This document shows positions 53,269-60,775 of a DNA stretch of 64,000 bases, one piece after another. The notes beneath the pieces are model-generated. The model was not told the origin of the DNA. It made no database searches and was given only the letters and a program-made list of their open reading frames with translations. The translations under genes and the position numbers were made by a program. Source of the stretch: VGBO01 sp964453335 (GTDB lineage Bacteria > Actinomycetota > Acidimicrobiia > Acidimicrobiales > CAIXPF01); assembly GCA_964453335.1 (NCBI GenBank), contig CAYVOK010000003.1, positions 62,001-126,000 on the forward strand, read 5' to 3'. The first letter of the stretch is position 1. Each line of letters opens with the position of its first letter.

Positions 53269-54357
53269 GTGACCGGACCTGACGAGACGGCCGAGATCGC
53301 ACCGGAGACCGCGGCCGTGCGCAGCGGCGAGCAGCTCGACTGGGTCGCGCTCGACACCTACATCCGGGCCGGAGTCGACGGCCTCGACGGCGACCTCGAG
53401 GTCCGGCAGTTCCCCAACGGGTCGGCGAACCTCACCTACCTGCTGCGCTACGGCGACCTCGAGCTCGTGCTCCGTCGCCCGCCGTTCGGGACCCTCGCCC
53501 CCGGCGCGCACGACATGAAGCGCGAACACCGGGTGCTCTCGGTGCTGTGGCGGCACTTCGACCGGGCGCCCCGCGCCTACCTGTTCTGCGACGACCACAC
53601 CGTCATCGGATCCGACTTCTTCGTGATGGAACGCCGCACCGGCGAGGTGATCCGCACCGCGATGCCGACCACGATGGCGCACCACCGCGACGTCGGGCGC
53701 CGGGTCGGTCTCGCCGCCGTCGACGCGATGGCCGACCTGCACCGCCTCGACCCGACGGCCTGCGGACTCGGTGACCTCGGCCGACCGGAAGGGTTCGTCG
53801 CCCGCCAGGTCAGCGGTTGGCGTCATCGCTGGGAGCTCGTCCGCTTCGACCACTCCCCCGCGACGATGGACGACATCGCCGGTCGACTCGAGGCGTCGCT
53901 GCCACCGCCCGGGCCGACGTCGTTCGTCCACAACGACCTGAAGCTCGACAACATGCAGTTCGACCCGGCCGACCCCGACCGGGTCACGTCGATCTTCGAC
54001 TGGGACATGACGACGCTCGGCGACCCGCTCGTCGACCTCGGCACACTCCTCAACTACTGGCCGGACCCCGCCGACCCGCCCGGGTCGCGACGGCTGAACG
54101 TCGAGCAGCTCGGCACTCTCGGCCTGCCCAGCCGTGCCGAGGTCGTCGAACGGTACGGCGAACGGACCGGCTTCGACGTACGCAACGCCGGCTGGTACGC
54201 CGCGTTCGCCTACTGGAAGACGGCGGTCGTCGTGCAGCAGCTCCACCGACGCTGGGCCGACGGTGCGTCCACCGACGAGCGCATGGCGACCATCGCCGAC
54301 GCGATCCCCCAGCTCGTCGACGCCGCCGACGAAGGACTGCGCTCCCTCGGGGCGTGA
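53269..54357 (+). CDS. APH-family phosphotransferase (ACAD10/11 N-domain type)
   Basis: A 362-residue kinase-fold protein. NGSANLTYLLRYGDLELVLR is the nucleotide loop, SFVHNDLKLDNMQFDP the catalytic loop (Asp), and IFDWDMTTLGDPLVDLGTLL the metal-binding segment. This version, with TTLGDPLVDLG, is the one found next to acyl-CoA dehydrogenases and in ACAD10/11, where it phosphorylates 4-hydroxyacyl-CoA. It fits a role in hydroxy-acid catabolism here, beside CoA transferase and SDR genes. GGGAGG 6 bases before the GTG. Confidence 0.82.
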   Translation: MTGPDETAEIAPETAAVRSGEQLDWVALDTYIRAGVDGLDGDLEVRQFPNGSANLTYLLRYGDLELVLRRPPFGTLAPGAHDMKREHRVLSVLWRHFDRAPRAYLFCDDHTVIGSDFFVMERRTGEVIRTAMPTTMAHHRDVGRRVGLAAVDAMADLHRLDPTACGLGDLGRPEGFVARQVSGWRHRWELVRFDHSPATMDDIAGRLEASLPPPGPTSFVHNDLKLDNMQFDPADPDRVTSIFDWDMTTLGDPLVDLGTLLNYWPDPADPPGSRRLNVEQLGTLGLPSRAEVVERYGERTGFDVRNAGWYAAFAYWKTAVVVQQLHRRWADGASTDERMATIADAIPQLVDAADEGLRSLGA

Positions 54358-54363
54358 CCCCGG

Positions 54364-56769
54364 CTACTCGAGCACGCCGGCGATGATCAGCTCGGCGATC
54401 CGGTCGTCGTCGTAGCCGAGGAACTCGCCGAGCACCTCCTGCAGGTGCTGGCCGAACGTCGGTCCACCCCAGCGCGGGCCACCCGGTGTGCGGGAGAGCT
54501 GGAACGGCGGACCCTCCACGAACGTCGTCCCGTAGCGGTCGTGCGGCACCTCCCGGAACATGCCCCGATGGAGCAGTTGCGGGTCGGCGGCGCAGTCGGC
54601 TGCGTCCTGCACCCGGTGGGCGGGGACCCCGACCGCCTGGAGGCCCGCCTCGGCCTCCGGGCCTGGCACTCCGGCAGCCCACGCGGCGACGACCGCGTCG
54701 AGCTCGTCCCGGCGGGCGAGCCGCGCCGGGCCGTCGAGGTCGGCGAGATCTTCCCGGCCGACCACCCCGCACAGGGCCCGCCACTGCGCGTCGGTCTCGA
54801 CGGCGACGGCCAGCCAACGGTCCTCGCCCGGCACGGCGAAGACCCCGTGCGGCGCCATCGTCGGATCGGCATTGCCGATCGGACCGGCGGTGCGACCGTT
54901 CACCTCGTCGTCGAGGATCGCTGTGCCGAGGAGCAGCAACGCCCCTTCGAGCTGGCTGAAGTCGAGCCGCACCGCCTCGTCGGTTCGGTCACGGCGGTCG
55001 AGCGCGGCGAGCAGCGCGCCTGCGGCGAAGCGCGGTGACACGTAGTCGGTGAACGCGGTGAACGGCCCGGCGGGGCGTCGGTCCGGCCAGCCGGTCACCG
55101 GGTAGAAACCGGCGACCGCAGCGGCCATCGTGCCGAACCCGGCGTACGCCCGCAGCGGTCCGCTCTGGCCCATGAGACAGCTCGACAGCATGACGAGCCG
55201 CGGGTTGATCGCCCGCAGGTCGTCGAAACCCAGACCCCAGGCGTCCATCGTCCCTGCCGAGAACGCCTCGGTGACGACGTCCGCCCACCGCACGAGGTCG
55301 AGGACGACGTCGCGCGCCTCGGGTGCGGTCAGATCGAGGGCGAGCCCGTATTTGCCGGCGTTGAGCGAGTGCCACTGCAGGGCTCCCTCCTGGTCGCCCT
55401 CCTCGGCCCGGAACGGGTTCACGCCCCGCAGCACGTCGGGCCGCCGTTGCGACTCGACCCGGACGACGGTCGCGCCGAAGTCGGCGAGCGTGCGGGTCGC
55501 CGCCGGTCCGGCCATCGCCCACATGAAGTCGAGGATCCGCAGACCTGCGAGCGGGCGGCCGTCGTCGTCGGGGGGTGGCGCGGTCGTCCCCTCCGGTGCG
55601 GCGGCCGGCCTGCGCCCGGGAGCCACGGCGAGCCGGGCACGGTCGGCGTCGAGCGCAGGGGCGGCAGCGAGACGGTGCAACGGCGCACCCGGTACCTGCA
55701 CGAACGGTCCCGGGTAGCGGACACCGTCGATCTCGTCCCAGTACGCACGGGCGGCGAGCTGTTCCATCGCCAACACGTCGCTCGTCGTCGTCACCGGTGC
55801 GATCAGCAGGTTCCGTTCGAGCGCGACCCGGAACAGTTCGTCCTTCGTGCGTGTGCGCAGGAACTCCTGCAGCACCCGGGTCGCCCGGTCGAGCTCCGAG
55901 GGCGGCTGCCGCCCCTCGAAGACGTCCATCGCGAAGTCGATCCAGTTCTTCGTGGCGAGGTCGGCATCGCAGCCGCCCTCCTCGTGGATCCACTGCCACA
56001 TCCGCGTCGTGTACCGGCCGATCATCGGACCGAACAGGAACGTGACCGTGACCGCACCGTCCGCGCAGTCGTACACGAACTGCACGTGGAACGGGCCGAG
56101 CTCGACGCCGCCGGCGACGCGCTGGGGGGTGCGGCCGCCGACGAGCGCGTTCATCATCTGGAACTGCGTCGCCGTGAGGAACGCCTGCTGGGCCGACACG
56201 TCGACGTGCTGCCCCACACCGGAGCGATGACGTGCACGCAGCGCGATCGACGCACCGACGAACGCGTCGAGTGCTGCGAAGTTCCACGTCTGCGGTTCGG
56301 AGATCCGCAGCGGTGCCCGGTCACGGTCGCCGGTGATCCCCATCGTCCCGCTCGCAGCGGCGACGACGAGGTCCGTCGCGGCCCAGTGGGCCTTCGGTCC
56401 GTCACCACCGAACGCGCTGATCGACACGGTCACGAGCTGCGGGTTCCGTGCCCGCAACGCAGCGAGGTCGACGGGGAACGCGCCGCACTCGATGAGCAGG
56501 TCCGCACCCGCGGCGAGTTCGCCGAGGAGCGGGTCGTCCGGGCCGGTGAGCTGCACCGACGACTTCCCGCGGTCGAACGCCCACGCCCGCAGCGAACGCT
56601 CCGGGTCGGCGACGTCACCGGCGAACGGTCCGACGTGGCGGGCGCGCGACCCACCGGGCGGTTCGACGAGCACGACGTCGGCGCCGAGCTGCGCGAACAG
56701 CAGACCGGCGAGGTGCCCGCGGTCGTCGGTCAGGTCGAGTACCCGGTAGGGCGAGAGCATGGCGTCCAC
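54364..56769 (-). CDS. Tandem-domain family III (CaiB/BaiF) CoA-transferase
   Basis: An 801-residue protein made of two CaiB-like halves. The first (residues 1 to about 370) opens YRVLDLTDDRGHLAGLLFAQ then LGADVVLVEPPGGSRAR. The second (from about 400) opens LAGLRILDFMWAMAGPAATR then TLADFGATVVRVES, with GKYGLALDLTAPEARDVVLD. Family III enzymes use an Asp nucleophile; the second half has AFTDYVSPRFAAGALLAALD at that place, the first has FAALDAFVGASIALRARH. Probably the two halves pair in one chain in place of the usual homodimer. Substrate unknown. Convergent with the kinase gene. Confidence 0.85.
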   Translation of the reverse strand: MDAMLSPYRVLDLTDDRGHLAGLLFAQLGADVVLVEPPGGSRARHVGPFAGDVADPERSLRAWAFDRGKSSVQLTGPDDPLLGELAAGADLLIECGAFPVDLAALRARNPQLVTVSISAFGGDGPKAHWAATDLVVAAASGTMGITGDRDRAPLRISEPQTWNFAALDAFVGASIALRARHRSGVGQHVDVSAQQAFLTATQFQMMNALVGGRTPQRVAGGVELGPFHVQFVYDCADGAVTVTFLFGPMIGRYTTRMWQWIHEEGGCDADLATKNWIDFAMDVFEGRQPPSELDRATRVLQEFLRTRTKDELFRVALERNLLIAPVTTTSDVLAMEQLAARAYWDEIDGVRYPGPFVQVPGAPLHRLAAAPALDADRARLAVAPGRRPAAAPEGTTAPPPDDDGRPLAGLRILDFMWAMAGPAATRTLADFGATVVRVESQRRPDVLRGVNPFRAEEGDQEGALQWHSLNAGKYGLALDLTAPEARDVVLDLVRWADVVTEAFSAGTMDAWGLGFDDLRAINPRLVMLSSCLMGQSGPLRAYAGFGTMAAAVAGFYPVTGWPDRRPAGPFTAFTDYVSPRFAAGALLAALDRRDRTDEAVRLDFSQLEGALLLLGTAILDDEVNGRTAGPIGNADPTMAPHGVFAVPGEDRWLAVAVETDAQWRALCGVVGREDLADLDGPARLARRDELDAVVAAWAAGVPGPEAEAGLQAVGVPAHRVQDAADCAADPQLLHRGMFREVPHDRYGTTFVEGPPFQLSRTPGGPRWGGPTFGQHLQEVLGEFLGYDDDRIAELIIAGVLE

Positions 56770-56814
56770 CGCGCCATGATGCCCCAGCCTGGTCGGCCGC
56801 CGGGACGCTGCTGC

Positions 56815-56820
56815 TAGGGT
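56815..56820 (+). promoter_or_regulatory. -10 box of the tRNA-Cys gene
   Basis: TAGGGT, 11 bases before the tRNA 5' end. The same hexamer precedes the RidA gene. Confidence 0.45.
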
Positions 56821-56831
56821 GGGCGCTCCTC

Positions 56832-56903
56832 GGCGGCGTGACCGAGTGGCTTAGGTAGCGGCCTGCAAAGCCGCGTACGCCGGTTCGATTCCGGCCGCCG
56901 CCT
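56832..56903 (+). tRNA. tRNA-Cys (GCA)
   Basis: A 72-base cloverleaf: acceptor GGCGGCG with CGCCGCC, anticodon stem GCGGC/GCCGC with loop CTGCAAA (anticodon GCA), T loop TTCGATT, and U as discriminator base, the known cysteine identity base. CCA not encoded. Its 3' three-quarters overlap the end of a minus-strand gene. Confidence 0.95.
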
Positions 56904-57618
56904 CGCTCCCGGCGGGTCCCACGTGGCCTGCTGCGAACTGTTCGATGAGCCACGACGCGTAGGAGTGCGACGCACCCGCGTGCAGGACCGACGGCATCGG
57001 GAACCCGGCGAGGAGTTCGGCGGCACGGCGCCGCACCGCGAGCGGTGAGCTCGTCCCGGGAAGTTCGACGGCGACGCTCCACCACGGGGCCGCATCCGGT
57101 CCGCCCACCGACGCCGGCGTTCCCGGGAGCACGTCGACCGGTGCGCCGAGACGCAGCGCGACCACCTCGGCGCCGGGGACCCGACGTCGGACCTTCGCGA
57201 CGGGCGCCCACAGCGGGACCCCCGTACGGGGCAGGTCCCGGCTGCCGGGTGCGGCGCCCCTGCGCTCCTTGCCCCACCACTCGGCGGTGCCGACCACACC
57301 GTCACCGAGGTCGACCTCGACGGGGTCGGCACGCCACGCCTTCACCTCGAAGCGCGGTCGACGCCCACCACGGAACTTCACCGAATGACCGGCCGCCTCG
57401 ACGACCGCGTAGTGGTCGACCCGCAGGTCGATGCGGTCGCGGCCGAGACCGTCGAGCCACGCGTCGACCTCGACGGGGACCTCGCCCGCTGCGAACCAGC
57501 GGAGTTCGACGCGCACCCGTCGCTCGGTCTCCTCGGTGCCGGCCACGGCGCGCCTCCCCTCGGACATCCCGTCCGGGGCCGCGTCCGGCGCCCGGTGGGC
57601 CGGAACGCTAGCGGTCAT
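56851..57618 (-). CDS. Hypothetical protein overlapping tRNA-Cys
   Basis: Not recognised. Up to 255 residues, soluble, with RVELRWFAAGEVPVEVDAWL near residue 37 and SVKFRGGRRPRFEVKAWRAD near residue 80, where alternating charged and hydrophobic residues look like beta strands. The last 16-18 codons (AAAGIEPAYAALQAAT) are the reverse complement of tRNA-Cys, so the open frame runs into the tRNA gene. The native stop may have been lost, or the tail may be harmless. The start is uncertain: ATG 57618 or ATG 57567. Next gene upstream starts at 58095. Confidence 0.6.
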   Translation of the reverse strand: MTASVPAHRAPDAAPDGMSEGRRAVAGTEETERRVRVELRWFAAGEVPVEVDAWLDGLGRDRIDLRVDHYAVVEAAGHSVKFRGGRRPRFEVKAWRADPVEVDLGDGVVGTAEWWGKERRGAAPGSRDLPRTGVPLWAPVAKVRRRVPGAEVVALRLGAPVDVLPGTPASVGGPDAAPWWSVAVELPGTSSPLAVRRRAAELLAGFPMPSVLHAGASHSYASWLIEQFAAGHVGPAGSEAAAGIEPAYAALQAAT

Positions 57619-57645
57619 CGTCGCCGACGTGGTGCACGTCGAGCG

Positions 57646-58095
57646 TCACGATGCGGCGCCCGGGCGTCGGCGCCGGACGAGTTCGACCTGCAACTCGTCG
57701 GCCGACGCCTCCGTCGCGTACCCGTCGGTGACGGCGTCGAGGACGAGCCGCGCGACCTCGTCCGGCTCGATCGACGCACCCGGACGACGCGCGACCGTCG
57801 CCCTGAACGCCACCGATCCGGTCGTGGTCGTGAACCGCACCCGCGCCACCGACCCGGGACGGGCGGCGACGAAGAGCAGCGACGACAACTCGTCGACCCC
57901 GGCCCGCAGGTCCTCGATGTCGTCGACACCGAAATCGGCGCCGACCGCGACCTCGGCGGCGACGAGGCGCAACAACCGCAGCCGATCGAGTCGTGCGGGG
58001 AGCGTGATCGCGACGACGTCGTCGCGCGCCTCGCCGGAGACGGGGTTGCGGCGGCGGAACATGGCGTCGGTGTGATCGAGCGACGGGGTCGTCAC
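57646..58095 (-). CDS. Anti-sigma-factor kinase-like protein (RsbW/SpoIIAB type), divergent
   Basis: A 149-residue protein with a GHKL-type ATPase outline: ITLPARLDRLRLLRLVAAEV at the start and DDIEDLRAGVDELSSLLFVA, the position of the N-box helix. The N-box Asn normally found there is replaced (DELSS), and no clear glycine-rich lid is visible, so ATP binding or kinase activity is doubtful. It overlaps the preceding STAS gene by 4 bases, the usual pairing of antagonist and anti-sigma factor. Neither a sigma factor nor a phosphatase gene is in the window. Confidence 0.65.
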   Translation of the reverse strand: MTTPSLDHTDAMFRRRNPVSGEARDDVVAITLPARLDRLRLLRLVAAEVAVGADFGVDDIEDLRAGVDELSSLLFVAARPGSVARVRFTTTTGSVAFRATVARRPGASIEPDEVARLVLDAVTDGYATEASADELQVELVRRRRPGAAS

Positions 58096-58421
58096 GTGAG
58101 CACCGTGAACCGGTCGGCGTGACCGGTGAGCGCGAGGACCCGTCGAACGGGCGGCGACGGGGTGACGAGCCGCAACCCGCCCCGCCCACCACCGCCGAGC
58201 GCGGCGAGCAGCACGAGGGACCGCAGGCCTCCCGAGTCGAGGAACGTCACCCCGGACAGCTCGAGGTCGACCCCGTCGTACGTCGACGCGAGCCGTTCGG
58301 TTACCCGGGCGAGGAGTTCACGTGCGGTGTGCGCATCGAGTTCCCCCCGGACCCGTACGACGGTCCGCCCCTCCCCCGGGTCGCACCGCACGTCGAATCC
58401 CTGTGCCGTCGCCGTGTCCAC
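58092..58421 (-). CDS. STAS-domain anti-sigma factor antagonist
   Basis: A 109-residue single STAS domain. RTVVRVRGELDAHTARELLA starts the domain and VDLELSGVTFLDSGGLRSLV contains the Ser of the DSxG motif that a partner kinase would phosphorylate. It should sequester the RsbW-like product of the next gene when unphosphorylated. GTG 58421 was chosen for domain length; a longer N-terminus is possible. A 97-base gap separates it from the thioredoxin-fold gene. Confidence 0.8.
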   Translation of the reverse strand: MDTATAQGFDVRCDPGEGRTVVRVRGELDAHTARELLARVTERLASTYDGVDLELSGVTFLDSGGLRSLVLLAALGGGGRGGLRLVTPSPPVRRVLALTGHADRFTVLT

Positions 58422-58518
58422 TGCTGCCCCCGATCGTCGCCGGTCCGTGCCCTGCCGGACGGCATGTCGCAGCACCATTCCCGCACGGGGCGACCGGCAA
58501 ACCTCCGGTGCCCGGAAC

Positions 58519-59121
58519 TCAGGACGGCGGGAGGGCGGCGAGCACGGCGTCGAGGTCGAGCGACGTCGGCCACTTCTGCAGCACGGTCCCGTCGGCCCGA
58601 ACGAGCACAGCTGCGGGCTGGACCCGGACGCCGAGCTGCACCCACGACGCGCCCGAGGCGTCCCACAACATCCGGTGGTCGACACCGACCTCGGTCCGGA
58701 ATCGGCGTGCAGCGGCGAGATCGGCCTGGGTGCCGAGCCCCACGACGGTGAGCCGATCGGCGTGACGGCGAGCGAACTGCTCGACCTCCGGGGCTTCCCG
58801 GCGGCAGGTCGTTCAATACGGGGCCCACATCCACAACAGCATGGGCTTGCCGGCGGTGGGCAGTTCGGAGAGACGGACGGTGCCCCCCGTCGCGAGGTCG
58901 ACCACGTCGACCTTCGGCAACCCGGAGGCCACGGTCGCCGGCGCGCCGGGAACCGCGGCCGACGTCAGCGGGGCCGCCGCCGTGGTCGACGCCGCCGATG
59001 CCTCGACCCCGGTGACCGGTCGTCCGCCGGTTGCGTCGTCCGAACCGGCGCAGGCCGACGTGCCCACGCCGAGGGCGGCGACGACGGCACACGTGCGCAC
59101 GAGCGACCGACCTGATCCCAT
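58519..59121 (-). CDS. TlpA-like thioredoxin-fold lipoprotein, candidate selenoprotein (UxxC)
   Basis: 200 residues if the in-frame TGA at 58815-58813 (codon 103) is read as selenocysteine. Residues 1-25 are a signal peptide with lipobox TSAC, then an Ala/Thr-rich linker. The thioredoxin-like domain starts at about residue 68 (PKVDVVDLATGGTVRLSELP). The active site reads MLLWMWAPY-Sec-TTCRREAPEVEQF, exactly the TlpA/ResA WAPWCxxC site with Sec for the first Cys. Downstream coding continues in the same frame with VVGLGTQADLAAARRF and VQPAAVLVRADGTVLQKW (cis-Pro), so the fold is complete. A hairpin follows the TGA. Predicted thiol-disulfide reductase outside the membrane. Alternative: a Cys codon mutated or misread (TGC to TGA). 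Leaderless-type promoter TACCGT at 59133-59128. Confidence 0.75.
58783..58810 (-). promoter_or_regulatory. Bacterial SECIS-like hairpin after the TGA codon
   Basis: On the mRNA, starting 3 bases after UGA: GACCT pairs with AGGUC, a 4-base 5' bulge, then CCGGG pairs with CCCGG around the loop AAGC. The loop begins 16 bases past UGA, at the lower edge of the range known for bacterial SECIS elements. Opening the top G-C pair puts a G first in the loop, as the consensus asks. Confidence 0.6.
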
Positions 59122-59127
59122 GGGCCG

Positions 59128-59133
59128 ACGGTA
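59128..59133 (-). promoter_or_regulatory. -10 box of the candidate selenoprotein gene
   Basis: TACCGT on the minus strand, 6 bases before ATG 59121, the leaderless layout seen repeatedly in this window. Confidence 0.45.
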
Positions 59134-59175
59134 CCCGGGAGGTTGCCGCCGACGGCGACCCGGACGGCCCGCCGG

Positions 59176-59181
59176 TAGGGT
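59176..59181 (+). promoter_or_regulatory. -10 box of a probable leaderless promoter for the RidA gene
   Basis: TAGGGT followed by 8 bases and the ATG at 59190, with no room for a Shine-Dalgarno. Confidence 0.5.
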
Positions 59182-59189
59182 TCCGCACC

Positions 59190-59651
59190 ATGACCACGCC
59201 CGAACAGCGACTCGCAGCGGCCGGTATCGAACTCCCGAGCCCGCCCCGCCCGGTCGGGAGCTACGTGACGTTCGTGCAGACCGGCAACCTGGTCTTCACG
59301 TCGGGACACGGGCCGACCGGTCTCGACGGGCGTCTCGTCACCGGACGGGTCGGGGCCGACCTCGACGTCGACGCAGGTGCCGAGGCCGCCCGACTCGTCG
59401 GTCTGAACCTGCTCGCCACGCTGCGGGCCGAGCTCGGCTCGCTCGATCGGGTGCGGCGGATCGTGAAGGTCCTCGGGATGGTGCAGTGCACCCCCGAGTT
59501 CACCCAGCACCCCGCCGTCGTCAACGGCTGCTCGAACCTGTTCGTCGAGGTGTTCGGTGACGCCGGTCGCCACGCCCGCTCGGCGGTCGGGATGTCGGCA
59601 CTCCCCTCCGGCATGGCCGTCGAGATCGAACTCGTCGCCGAGGTCGACTGA
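59190..59651 (+). CDS. RidA/YjgF family protein
   Basis: A 153-residue member of the RidA (imine deaminase) superfamily in its longer YjgH/YoaB-like form: SYVTFVQTGNLVFTSGHGPT opens the fold, VKVLGMVQCTPEFTQHPAVV is central, and GRHARSAVGMSALPSGMAVE holds the conserved Arg before the final EIELVAEV strand. RidA proteins hydrolyse reactive 2-aminoacrylate-type imines. It shares its upstream region with the candidate selenoprotein gene, transcribed in the opposite direction. Confidence 0.87.
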   Translation: MTTPEQRLAAAGIELPSPPRPVGSYVTFVQTGNLVFTSGHGPTGLDGRLVTGRVGADLDVDAGAEAARLVGLNLLATLRAELGSLDRVRRIVKVLGMVQCTPEFTQHPAVVNGCSNLFVEVFGDAGRHARSAVGMSALPSGMAVEIELVAEVD

Positions 59652-59654
59652 CCG

Positions 59655-60713
59655 TCACCCACCCTGGTCGGCACGCCTCCCGGCGGTGACTGCGGCGATC
59701 GCCGCGCGGACGGTGGCCAGCTCCGCGGGTAACGGTGCAGCGATCCGCAGCGCCGGACCGGGGAGCCCGTGCGCAGGCCCGAGCACGCGGACCGCGACCC
59801 CGTGGTCGCGCAGTACCGTAGCGACCGCGGGCGCGTCGTCGGCGGGCACGAGGCGCACGTGGATCACCGACCCCCCGACCGGGACGCCGAGCGGCCGGAC
59901 GACGTCGTCGACGGTGGCCACGGCAGCCCGCACCGCCGCGTGCGTCGCCGTCGCCCACGCCGTGTCCCCGAGCGCTGCGACGACGGCCACCACGTCGGGC
60001 ATCGACAGCGGCCAGGGACCACGGCGTGGCGTGCACGCCGCCCGCAGGTCGGCGTCCGCCGACCATGCGAAACCGACACGCGCGCCGGCGAGACCGAAGA
60101 ACTTCGACGGCGAGCGCAGCACGACCACGTTCGGCGCCGACGTGCCGAGGAGGCTGTGGCGGTCGGGCTCGGCGCAGAACTCGGCATAGGACTCGTCGAC
60201 GACGAGCACACCGGGGCGACCCGCTGCGGCGGCGAGCAGTGCATCCCGTTCGATCACCCGTCCCGACGGGTTGTGCGGGTTCGACAGCACCACGACCCGT
60301 CCCGCGTCGAGGAGCGCGGCGACCGCAGCGACGTCGTACCCCCATGCGGGTGGTCCATGGCCCGCGTCGGGGAACGCGGTCACGTACTCCGTGTACGCGG
60401 GCCGGGGCACCGCCACCCGCGATCCGAGCGGACCGTCGGCGACGGCCCACAACAGGTCGCTGATCCCCCGGCCGACGACCAGGCCGTCGGCCGGTACCCG
60501 GTACGCCTCGGCGAACGCGTCGACCGCGATCGGCACCGCACCGTAGGGATGCCGCTGCAGGTGGTCCGCCGACAGCGCCCGCACCGCGGCGAGCGCTGCG
60601 GGTGGCGGCCCGGCCCGCCAGATGCAGGTCGACAGGTCGGCGACGACGGTCGGGCCGTCGTCCCCGTGGTCGCCGCCCTGGGGCCCGAGACCGATCGGTT
60701 CCCCCACGGTCAC
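59655..60713 (-). CDS. HisC/CobD-like PLP-dependent aminotransferase family protein
   Basis: A 352-residue fold-type I PLP enzyme. VVGRGISDLLWAVADG, PRPAYTEYVTAFP, VVLSNPHNPSGRVIERDALL and VVDESYAEFC are the conserved blocks, and the PLP lysine is in LRSPSKFFGLAGARVGF. The family joins histidinol-phosphate aminotransferase (HisC) and threonine-phosphate decarboxylase (CobD). The nearby cbiZ and BtuCD-type genes make CobD, which makes the aminopropanol-phosphate linker of cobalamin, the better guess. GTG start. The 3' end nearly touches the convergent RidA gene (3 bases). Confidence 0.72.
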   Translation of the reverse strand: MTVGEPIGLGPQGGDHGDDGPTVVADLSTCIWRAGPPPAALAAVRALSADHLQRHPYGAVPIAVDAFAEAYRVPADGLVVGRGISDLLWAVADGPLGSRVAVPRPAYTEYVTAFPDAGHGPPAWGYDVAAVAALLDAGRVVVLSNPHNPSGRVIERDALLAAAAGRPGVLVVDESYAEFCAEPDRHSLLGTSAPNVVVLRSPSKFFGLAGARVGFAWSADADLRAACTPRRGPWPLSMPDVVAVVAALGDTAWATATHAAVRAAVATVDDVVRPLGVPVGGSVIHVRLVPADDAPAVATVLRDHGVAVRVLGPAHGLPGPALRIAAPLPAELATVRAAIAAVTAGRRADQGG

Positions 60714-60775
60714 CCGGTCACCGACCCGACGAAAGACCCTGGTGCAGGGTCACGTCCCGGGAGCACGATCGGGGG

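Noticed and set aside
58519..58743. A separate 74-residue gene starting at GTG 58743
   Set aside because: It begins in the middle of a thioredoxin fold and lacks the active-site half; it is the downstream part of the candidate selenoprotein.
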